Both the position numbers and the translations under genes were made by a program. The notes under the pieces are model-generated. The model did no database searches. It was given only the letters and a program-made list of their open reading frames with translations, and had not been told where the DNA came from. A stretch of 64,000 nt of DNA from Ruegeria denitrificans. Lineage in GTDB: Bacteria > Pseudomonadota > Alphaproteobacteria > Rhodobacterales > Rhodobacteraceae. Location: contig NZ_CYUD01000001.1 in the NCBI RefSeq assembly GCF_001458295.1, forward strand, positions 496,001-560,000, read 5' to 3'. This document shows, piece after piece, positions 57,268-64,000 of the stretch (positions are counted from its first letter, which is position 1; each line of letters begins with the position of its first letter).

Positions 57268-58814
57268 TGGATAATGTTATCCTTTCGATCGTCACCTTTA
57301 TCCCCGCTGTCGCGGCAGGCATTCTGGCCTTGTTCCTGCATGGCGAGGACGCGGCAGCGCAGCGCAACGCCAAATGGGTGGCGCTGGTGGCGACCACGGC
57401 AACATTCCTTGTCTCGATCGGAATCTATACGGGCTTTGATCCGTCCAATACCGGTTTTCAGATGGTGGAAGAGGCCGAGTGGCTGCTGGGTCTGAAATAC
57501 AAGATGGGTGTGGACGGGATCAGCGTTCTGTTCGTGCTGCTGACCACGTTCATTATGCCGCTGACCATTCTGGCCAGCTGGAATGTGACCAACCGCGTCA
57601 AAGAATACATGATCGCCTTCCTGCTGTTGGAAACGCTTATGCTGGGCGTATTTATGGCGCTGGATCTGGTGCTGTTCTACCTGTTCTTCGAAGCGGGCCT
57701 GATCCCGATGTTCCTGATCATCGGCATCTGGGGCGGGGCGAACCGGATTTATGCGAGCTTTAAGTTCTTCCTCTATACCTTCCTCGGCTCGGTGCTGATG
57801 CTGGTGGCGATGGTTGCTATGTATGCGGATGCGGGCACCACCGATATCGAGGTGTTGATGGGGCATCATTTCTCATCCGAGGGGTTCAGCGTGCTGGGCG
57901 TCTACATTGTCGGCGGCATGCAGACGTTGATGTTCCTGGCGTTCTTCGCCTCGTTCGCGGTGAAAATGCCGATGTGGCCGGTGCACACCTGGTTGCCGGA
58001 TGCACACGTGCAGGCGCCGACCGCGGGCTCGGTCGTGCTGGCGGCAATCCTGCTTAAGATGGGTGGTTACGGCTTCCTGCGGTTCAGCTTGCCAATGTTC
58101 CCGGTGGGCTCGGCAGTGATGACCGATCTGGTGCTCTGGATGTCGGCTATTGCCGTAGTCTACACCTCGCTGGTGGCGCTGGTGCAGGAAGATATGAAAA
58201 AGCTGATCGCTTATTCTTCGGTCGCGCATATGGGCTTTGTGACCATGGGCATCTTTGCGGCGAACCAGCAGGGCATTGACGGCGCGATCTTCCAGATGCT
58301 CAGCCACGGGTTTATCTCAGCCGCGCTCTTTCTGTGTGTTGGCGTGATCTATGACCGTATGCACACGCGTGACATCGACGCCTATGGAGGTCTGGTAATC
58401 CGGATGCCTGCCTATGCGTTGGTCTTCATGCTGTTCACTATGGCGAATGTCGGCCTGCCGGGAACATCTGGGTTTATTGGCGAATTCTTGACCCTGATGG
58501 GTGCGTTCCAGGTTAACACCTGGGTGACCGCTGTGGCTGCATCCGGTGTGATCTTCTCGGCAGCTTATGCGCTATGGCTGTATCGTCGGGTGGTGTTTGG
58601 CGATCTGATCAAGGAAAGCCTCAAGGCGATGACGGATATGAGCTCGCGTGAGCGGTTGATATTCGCACCGCTGATCGTGATGACCATCCTGCTGGGTGTT
58701 TACCCGTCGCTGGTGACCGATGTGATCGGCAATTCGACTGCCGCGCTGATTTCGAACTATGACTCGGCTCTGGCCGCGGTTGAGGCCGCGACCCAGACGG
58801 CCGCCTCGCATTAA
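57267..58814 (+). CDS. nuoM: NADH-quinone oxidoreductase subunit M
   Basis: Second antiporter-like subunit, 515 aa, about 14 helices. [32 protein letters not shown] and the lysine-bearing [17 protein letters not shown] are conserved. The frame is open upstream inside nuoL, but the ATG at 57267 with GGAGG upstream is the real start. Confidence 0.97.
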   Translation: MDNVILSIVTFIPAVAAGILALFLHGEDAAAQRNAKWVALVATTATFLVSIGIYTGFDPSNTGFQMVEEAEWLLGLKYKMGVDGISVLFVLLTTFIMPLTILASWNVTNRVKEYMIAFLLLETLMLGVFMALDLVLFYLFFEAGLIPMFLIIGIWGGANRIYASFKFFLYTFLGSVLMLVAMVAMYADAGTTDIEVLMGHHFSSEGFSVLGVYIVGGMQTLMFLAFFASFAVKMPMWPVHTWLPDAHVQAPTAGSVVLAAILLKMGGYGFLRFSLPMFPVGSAVMTDLVLWMSAIAVVYTSLVALVQEDMKKLIAYSSVAHMGFVTMGIFAANQQGIDGAIFQMLSHGFISAALFLCVGVIYDRMHTRDIDAYGGLVIRMPAYALVFMLFTMANVGLPGTSGFIGEFLTLMGAFQVNTWVTAVAASGVIFSAAYALWLYRRVVFGDLIKESLKAMTDMSSRERLIFAPLIVMTILLGVYPSLVTDVIGNSTAALISNYDSALAAVEAATQTAASH

Positions 58815-58829
58815 GGGAGCTTTGGAGAC

Positions 58830-60272
58830 ATGATCCAGGCTGATCTGACTATAATCCTGCCGGAAATCATTCTGGCCGTGTATGCGATGGCCGCTTTGAT
58901 CGGGGCCGTCTACACGACGAAAGACGCGCTGGCGCCAATTCTGGTGTGGGCGACTGCGGGGCTGATGGTGCTGCTGTCCTTCTGGATTGCCACCAATGGC
59001 GACGGAACCAACGTGGCGTTCAACGGCATGTTTATCGACGACGGGTTCTCGCGCTTTGCCAAGATCGCCATCCTGCTGTCTGCAGCTGCCGTTTTGGTGA
59101 TGAGCCAGGAATATATGGCCCGTCGCGATCTGTTGCGGTTCGAATATCCACTGTTGGTGGCCTTGGCTGCCGTGGGTATGATGATGATGGTCAGCGCAGG
59201 CGACCTGATGTCCCTGTATATGGGGTTGGAACTGCAATCGCTGTCTCTCTACGTCGTGGCCGCGCTGCGCCGTGACAGTGCCAAATCCACAGAGGCGGGT
59301 CTGAAGTACTTCGTGCTTGGCGCGCTCAGTTCGGGCCTGCTGCTGTATGGCGCGTCGCTGGTTTATGGCTTTACCGGCACCACGCTATTCTCGGGCATCA
59401 TCCAGACGGTTCATCACGATGATATCTCGGTTGGGCTGCTGTTTGGTCTGATCTTCCTGATCTCTGGTCTTGCCTTCAAGGTTTCCGCCGTGCCGTTCCA
59501 TATGTGGACACCGGACGTGTACGAAGGCTCGCCCACGCCCATCACGGCCTTCTTTGCCACCGCGCCGAAAGTTGCAGCGATGGCGCTGTTTGCCCGACTG
59601 ATGCACGACGCCTTTGGCGGTGTAGTCAAGGACTGGCAACAGGTGATCGTGCTGCTCTCGGTCCTGTCGATGTTGCTGGGTGCGGTTGCCGCGATTGGTC
59701 AGCGCAACATCAAACGGCTGATGGCGTTTTCGTCTATTGCTCATATGGGCTATGCGCTGATCGGCCTAGCGGCGGGTACGGAATTGGGCATCAAGGCGAT
59801 GCTGATGTATCTGGCCATCTATGTGACCATGAATATCGGTACCTTTGCCTTCATCCTGATGATGGAGCGTGATGGCAAACCCGTCACCGATATTGATGCG
59901 CTGCGCCAGTTTTCCAAACGCGATCCGGGCAAGGCCTTGGCGGTTCTGATCCTGATGTTCAGCCTCGCCGGCGTTCCGCCCATGCTTGGCTTTTTCGCCA
60001 AGTTCGGCGTCTGGCAGGCGGGTATTGGCGCGGGTCTGACCGGGTTGGTGATCGTATCGGCCATCGCCTCGGTAATCGGTGCGTTCTATTATCTGCGGAT
60101 CGTGTTTTACATGTATTTCGGGGACGAAAACGAGGACCCGATCGAAACTCATTCAACACCGGTTCTGTGGGTCGCACTAATGGGGTCGGCGGCGCTAATG
60201 CTGGTTGGCGTTTTCTATCAGTTCGGTATCGAGGGCGCGGCTGCTGCTGCGGCAGCGACGCTTGTCAACTGA
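58830..60272 (+). CDS. nuoN: NADH-quinone oxidoreductase subunit N
   Basis: Third antiporter-like subunit, 480 aa, about 14 helices. [39 protein letters not shown] and [18 protein letters not shown] are family hallmarks. AAGGGAG lies upstream of the ATG. Last complex I gene; a terminator-like hairpin follows by 24 bases. Confidence 0.97.
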   Translation: MIQADLTIILPEIILAVYAMAALIGAVYTTKDALAPILVWATAGLMVLLSFWIATNGDGTNVAFNGMFIDDGFSRFAKIAILLSAAAVLVMSQEYMARRDLLRFEYPLLVALAAVGMMMMVSAGDLMSLYMGLELQSLSLYVVAALRRDSAKSTEAGLKYFVLGALSSGLLLYGASLVYGFTGTTLFSGIIQTVHHDDISVGLLFGLIFLISGLAFKVSAVPFHMWTPDVYEGSPTPITAFFATAPKVAAMALFARLMHDAFGGVVKDWQQVIVLLSVLSMLLGAVAAIGQRNIKRLMAFSSIAHMGYALIGLAAGTELGIKAMLMYLAIYVTMNIGTFAFILMMERDGKPVTDIDALRQFSKRDPGKALAVLILMFSLAGVPPMLGFFAKFGVWQAGIGAGLTGLVIVSAIASVIGAFYYLRIVFYMYFGDENEDPIETHSTPVLWVALMGSAALMLVGVFYQFGIEGAAAAAAATLVN

Positions 60273-60296
60273 CGTGCTTAACATCCAATTACAGGG

Positions 60297-60323
60297 GGCT
60301 CGGTCAGCAGACCGGGCCTTTTT
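60297..60323 (+). terminator. Terminator-like hairpin after nuoN, 4 bases before birA
   Basis: GGCTCGGTC (60297-60305) pairs with GACCGGGCC (60310-60318, one G-T pair), loop AGCA, followed by T5. It has every feature of an intrinsic terminator, yet the birA ATG follows at 60327. Confidence 0.75.
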
Positions 60324-60326
60324 GAC

Positions 60327-61076
60327 ATGACCGATTGGCCACATGGATATGGCCTGCACATCGTGCAGGAAGTCGATAGCACGTTGAACGAGGCCGCCCG
60401 GCTTGCTCCCACGGCGCCTGGTCCGGTCTGGATCATGGCGCATCACCAGACGGCCGCGCGGGGACGGCGGGGCCGTGTCTGGGCCAACCCTAAAGGCAAC
60501 TTGGCGGCAACCCTGTTGATGCGACCGCAGGGTAATCCGGAACAGGCGGCACTGCGCAGCTTTGTGGCGGCGTTGGCGTTGTTTGATGCTTGCGTTGCGG
60601 TCACCGGGCGCGCGGACGGGTTGTCACTGAAATGGCCCAATGACGTGCTGCTGAACGGAGGCAAGCTGGCGGGTATCCTGTTGGAAAGCACCGGGAAGGG
60701 CGGGGGCGTATCACATCTGGCGATTGGCATAGGTGTAAACCTTTCCGAGGCACCCCCTGCCTACGCGGTAGAGCAAAGCGCGGTGCGGCCGGTCTCGCTG
60801 TTGTCGGAAACTGGTGCCGCTGTGTTGCCCGAGGATTTTCTGACCGAATTGGCCGCCGCCTATGCGCGATATGAAACTCAGTTCGTGACTTACGGGTTCG
60901 AGCCGATCCGAACTGCTTGGCTGTCCCGCGCCGCCCGTTTGGGCGAGGTGATCACCGCCCGCACCTCTACGTCCGAGACGGTGGGAACCTTTGAAACCGT
61001 GGACTCGAACGGCAACCTTGTCCTAAAGACCGCCAAGGGCCGCGTCAGTATCCCTGCGGCGGATGTGTTTTTCTGA
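60327..61076 (+). CDS. birA: Biotin-[acetyl-CoA-carboxylase] ligase
   Basis: Attaches biotin to carrier domains such as MccA Lys606 and AccB. 249 aa, class I without the N-terminal DNA-binding domain, so it is not a repressor. The biotinyl-AMP loop GRRGR is at residues 46-50 and KWPNDVLLNGGKLAGILLE follows. The ATG at 60327 has no visible ribosome site because a hairpin with a T-run ends 3 bases before it; family alignment still supports this start. coaX follows by 11 bases. Confidence 0.94.
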   Translation: MTDWPHGYGLHIVQEVDSTLNEAARLAPTAPGPVWIMAHHQTAARGRRGRVWANPKGNLAATLLMRPQGNPEQAALRSFVAALALFDACVAVTGRADGLSLKWPNDVLLNGGKLAGILLESTGKGGGVSHLAIGIGVNLSEAPPAYAVEQSAVRPVSLLSETGAAVLPEDFLTELAAAYARYETQFVTYGFEPIRTAWLSRAARLGEVITARTSTSETVGTFETVDSNGNLVLKTAKGRVSIPAADVFF

Positions 61077-61087
61077 AGGGGGCTCAG

Positions 61088-61867
61088 ATGCTTCTGGCTA
61101 TCGACTGCGGCAATACCAACACCGTTTTCTCGATCTGGGACGGCGAAAAGTTCCTGTGTACCCTGCGCACTTCGACCCACCATTCGCGCACGGCGGATGC
61201 CTATTTCACCTGGTATTCGACGTTGGTGAAACATTACGGGATCGAAGCGGAAATCACCGATGTGGTGATCGCGTCGACGGTGCCGCGCGTGGTTTTCAAT
61301 CTACGTATCTTTGCCGATCGTTTCTTTGGGTGTCGCCCGCTGGTTGTGGGTAAGCCTGAATGCCTGTTGCCCGTTGCCCCGCGCATCGACGAAGGTACTA
61401 TCCCCGGCCCGGATCGGCTGGCCAACGCAGTGGGCGCGTTTGATCGCCATGGTGGCGATGTGGTGGTCGTCGATTTCGGAACGGCCACGAATTTCGACGT
61501 GGTGGCCCACGACGGGGCCTATGTCGGCGGCATCATTGCGCCTGGTGTGAACCTCAGCCTTGAGGCGTTGCATCAGGGCGCGGCGGCTTTGCCGCATATC
61601 GACATTACCCGCCCGGAAAAAGTGATTGGTACGAATACGGTTGGCTGTATCCAGTCCGGCGTGTATTGGGGCTATTCCGGCTTGATCGAGGGGCTGATTG
61701 CCCGGATCAAGGCAGAGTACGGCATGCCGATGAAAGTGGTCGGCACCGGTGGGCTTGCGCCTTTGTTCGATCAGGCGGATGTCGGGTTTGACGCGATCGA
61801 AGACGATCTGACGATGCACGGGCTGACCGTGATCCATCGCTATAACAAGGATAATGGCTCGACATGA
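61088..61867 (+). CDS. coaX: Type III pantothenate kinase
   Basis: First step of coenzyme A synthesis, ATP-dependent phosphorylation of pantothenate. 259-aa ASKHA-fold enzyme: IDCGNTNTVFS (phosphate-1 loop, Asp6), GPDRLANAVGA, and VVVDFGTATNFDVV. GAAGGGGG lies upstream of the ATG. Its stop overlaps the RNase J start (ATGA). Confidence 0.96.
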   Translation: MLLAIDCGNTNTVFSIWDGEKFLCTLRTSTHHSRTADAYFTWYSTLVKHYGIEAEITDVVIASTVPRVVFNLRIFADRFFGCRPLVVGKPECLLPVAPRIDEGTIPGPDRLANAVGAFDRHGGDVVVVDFGTATNFDVVAHDGAYVGGIIAPGVNLSLEALHQGAAALPHIDITRPEKVIGTNTVGCIQSGVYWGYSGLIEGLIARIKAEYGMPMKVVGTGGLAPLFDQADVGFDAIEDDLTMHGLTVIHRYNKDNGST

Positions 61868-63531
61868 GCAGTGAACGACTGATCTATCTGCCGCTGGGTG
61901 GTGCCGGCGAAATTGGCATGAACGCTTACGTCTATGGCTATGGAAAGCCAGGGAAAGAACGTCTGATCCTCGTTGATCTTGGGGTGACTTTCCCGGATAT
62001 GGACACGACGCCGGGCGTTGATCTGATCCATGCTGATATCTCATGGCTGGGTGAACGGGCGGACCGGCTTGAGGCTGTGTTCGTCACCCACGCACATGAA
62101 GATCACGTTGGCGCGGTGGCACATTGCTATGAGGCATTGGGCGCTCCGATCTACGCACGCGCCTTTTCCGCCAATATCGCGCGCCGCAAGATGGAGGAGC
62201 ATGGCCATCCCGAAGACGCCGTTCGCACGGTTTCGGCCTGGCCCGAGCAGGTCTCGGCGGGTCCCTTCACGGTTGGCTTTCTACCGGTGTCGCACTCGAT
62301 CCCGGAAAGCGCCGGGCTGGTGATTGATACGCCCGAGGGGCGGATTGTGCATACTGGCGATTTTAAACTGGATGAAAACCCCATGGTGGGTGAGCCGTTC
62401 GATCCCGACCTGTGGGCCGAGGTCGCGAAATCCGGCGTCAAAGCGTTGGTCTGTGACAGCACCAACGTGTTCTCGGATCATGCGGGCCGGTCAGAATCTG
62501 AAGTTGGCCCCGAGATCACCAAGCTGGTTGAAGGCGCCGAGGGTATGGTAGTTGCAACCACCTTCGCGTCGAACGTGGCGCGGGTGAAAACTCTGGCCGA
62601 AGCGGGCCAGCGTGCCGGGCGTTCGGTCGTGTTGCTGGGCCGCGCGATGCGACGGATGATCGAAGCTGCAACCGAAACGGGCATCCTGACGGACTTCCCT
62701 AAGGTCGTCAGCGCCGAAGAGGCTGTGGACCTGCCGCGCCAGAACCTGATGCTGATCGTGACCGGCAGCCAGGGCGAGCGCCGTGCGGCCAGCGCCCAAC
62801 TGGCACGGGGCAAGTATCGCGGACTGGAACTGAAAGAGGGCGATCTGTTCCTGTTCTCCTCCAAAACCATCCCCGGGAACGAGCGTGGCGTGATTTTCAT
62901 CATGAACCAGCTCAGTGAAAAGGGTGTGGATGTGGTGGATGACAGTTCGGGCCTGTACCACGTGTCCGGCCATGCCAACCGACCGGATCTAGAGAAAGTA
63001 CACGCACTGATCGACCCGCAGATAGTGATCCCCATGCATGGCGAACATCGCCATCTGCGTGAACACACCAAACTGGCCGAGGCTGGCGGGCGCACGGGCA
63101 TTCTGGCCGTCAACGGAACGATGGTCGACCTGACGGGCAATACACCGCAGGTGGTGGATTATATTGAAACCGGCCGCACCTATCTGGACGGAACTGTCAA
63201 GGTCGGGGCATTGGACGGCATTGTCCGCGACCGCATTCGCATGGCGCTGAATGGGCATGTGACGGTGACTGTCATTCTGGACGAGGAGAATGAACCGCTG
63301 GGCGAGCCGTGGTGCGACACCATGGGTCTGCCCGAGATTGGAACGTCCCGGGCCGCGCTGGTGGAGGTGTTGGAAGAGGACCTGAACCAGTTCCTGATGC
63401 GGGCCGACGCTAAGACGTTGCGTGACGATGACAAGCTGGAAGAAGCCATGCGTCGCATCGTGCGTCAGACCGCCAAGGCAGAGATTGGTAAAAAGCCCGA
63501 AGTGACCACGGTCATCAGCCGGATGAAGTGA
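61864..63531 (+). CDS. rnj: Ribonuclease J
   Basis: Metallo-beta-lactamase/beta-CASP ribonuclease with 5'-exo- and endonuclease activity for rRNA and mRNA processing. 555 aa; the zinc motif HAHEDH is at residues 76-81, GDFKLD and CDSTN follow, and the beta-CASP block with the VSGHANRPDLEKV and MHGEHRH motifs is complete. The nuoN-birA-coaX-rnj order is, as far as I recall, common in Rhodobacteraceae. Confidence 0.96.
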   Translation: MSSERLIYLPLGGAGEIGMNAYVYGYGKPGKERLILVDLGVTFPDMDTTPGVDLIHADISWLGERADRLEAVFVTHAHEDHVGAVAHCYEALGAPIYARAFSANIARRKMEEHGHPEDAVRTVSAWPEQVSAGPFTVGFLPVSHSIPESAGLVIDTPEGRIVHTGDFKLDENPMVGEPFDPDLWAEVAKSGVKALVCDSTNVFSDHAGRSESEVGPEITKLVEGAEGMVVATTFASNVARVKTLAEAGQRAGRSVVLLGRAMRRMIEAATETGILTDFPKVVSAEEAVDLPRQNLMLIVTGSQGERRAASAQLARGKYRGLELKEGDLFLFSSKTIPGNERGVIFIMNQLSEKGVDVVDDSSGLYHVSGHANRPDLEKVHALIDPQIVIPMHGEHRHLREHTKLAEAGGRTGILAVNGTMVDLTGNTPQVVDYIETGRTYLDGTVKVGALDGIVRDRIRMALNGHVTVTVILDEENEPLGEPWCDTMGLPEIGTSRAALVEVLEEDLNQFLMRADAKTLRDDDKLEEAMRRIVRQTAKAEIGKKPEVTTVISRMK

Positions 63532-63534
63532 GGC

Positions 63535-64000
63535 CTAGTCCGCTTCGGGCATTGGATAGCCTTTAAGCTGCAGGAACAGGCTTTGTTCTTCGGTATGCAG
63601 GTATAAAGGCACAGTGGCGGGCGGTTCGGGATTTGTGACCCGGGCCGCTATTTCTGCCAGAACGACCTCGGTAATGAACGGCAGGTCCAATTCGCGAGCG
63701 CGATCCAGCGGGACCCATTGCAGATGGGACAGTTCGTCCGAGGCACGGCTGAAATCGTCCAGATCCCCTTGAACGGCACTGGCATCGACCAGAAAGAACC
63801 GTGCGTCGAAACGGCGGGGACGACCAGGAGGGGTCACGGCGCGGAACACAAATTGAAGTGCATTGGCCGACGGGCGGTATCCCATGGTGGCGAAGTCCTG
63901 CCAATCTTCGGGGGTCGCATCGGTCCACGTACCGGGATCGCCCAGGATCAACCCTGTTTCCTCCCACAGCTCTCGAATTGCGGCTGCGGCCAATGCGTTT
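63535..64000 (-). CDS. NUDIX hydrolase, 5' end cut by window
   Basis: Only the C-terminal part is in view; the frame is open at base 64000. The second half of the Nudix box, AAIRELWEETGLIL, with its metal-binding glutamates, is visible at the edge, so the N-terminus and first half of the box lie outside. The remaining 150 residues include LDARFFLVDA and a DELSHLQWVPLDRARELDLPFIT segment typical of the family. It converges with rnj, 3 bases between stops. Confidence 0.88.
   Translation of the reverse strand, partial: NALAAAAIRELWEETGLILGDPGTWTDATPEDWQDFATMGYRPSANALQFVFRAVTPPGRPRRFDARFFLVDASAVQGDLDDFSRASDELSHLQWVPLDRARELDLPFITEVVLAEIAARVTNPEPPATVPLYLHTEEQSLFLQLKGYPMPEAD

Noticed and set aside
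1..64000. Search for tRNA, rRNA, CRISPR, IS elements, phage genes or a defence island
   Set aside because: No cloverleaf-like or rRNA-like sequence, no regularly spaced repeats, no transposase or integrase, and no nuclease/helicase clusters were seen. The gene content is core metabolism.

Overview
The window looks like a chromosomal segment of a marine alphaproteobacterium of the Roseobacter group (Rhodobacteraceae, Ruegeria/Phaeobacter-like). The reasons are the moderately high GC content, the gene content (14-gene nuo operon carrying small accessory genes, leucine/isovalerate catabolic operon, kynureninase, malate synthase G with a GlcG-like partner, a Hint-domain gene) and the protein sequences. 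It holds almost only genes. No rRNA, tRNA, CRISPR array, insertion sequence or prophage was seen, and no gene-free stretch exceeds 300 bases; the longest are 8292-8511, 5502-5707 and 31919-32096.

Layout. 1-5501 (minus strand): gatB (cut by the window edge), an unknown 419-aa protein, a small membrane protein coupled to pepN, then pepN. 5708-9291 (plus): glcB, a glcG-like gene and a class I glutamine amidotransferase-like hydrolase. 9332-12718: a two-subunit molybdenum hydroxylase (iorB/iorA-like) divergent from a TetR regulator, with palindromic sites between them. 12711-22013: kynU, a small methyltransferase, pntAB, a VOC protein, a DUF3422 protein, an MFS transporter and an M20 amidohydrolase. 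22066-28818: waaA-moaA, a lipoprotein, an AlkD-like protein and glmU-glmS (amino-sugar supply for cell wall and LPS). 28953-30854: a phosphoglycolate phosphatase-like gene and a DegT-type aminotransferase. 30855-31918: a wrecked Hint-domain gene with three separate lesions.

32097-41754 is a leucine/isovalerate degradation operon: ivd, an acyl-CoA synthetase, mccB, mccA, mvaB and a methylglutaconyl-CoA hydratase, taking isovaleryl-CoA to acetyl-CoA and acetoacetate. Two unrelated-looking orphan genes sit inside it, one frameshifted (35567-36044) and one intact (37647-38105). An OmpW-like gene lies on the opposite strand between ivd and the synthetase.

42991-60272 is the complete respiratory complex I operon nuoA-N. 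It is interrupted by extra genes: two tiny ORFs between nuoC and nuoD (58 and 39 aa), a small membrane protein between nuoE and nuoF, a MAPEG protein plus two small exported proteins between nuoF and nuoG, a doubtful 68-aa ORF between nuoG and nuoH, and a carboxymuconolactone decarboxylase-like gene between nuoI and nuoJ. birA, coaX, RNase J and a truncated NUDIX gene (opposite strand) close the window. The birA product would biotinylate MccA, encoded 20 kb upstream.

No obvious new defence or mobile system is present. The most unusual signals are the tightly coupled unannotated small genes in the nuo operon, the orphan genes inside the leucine operon, the decayed Hint gene, and several RNA hairpins placed at start codons.
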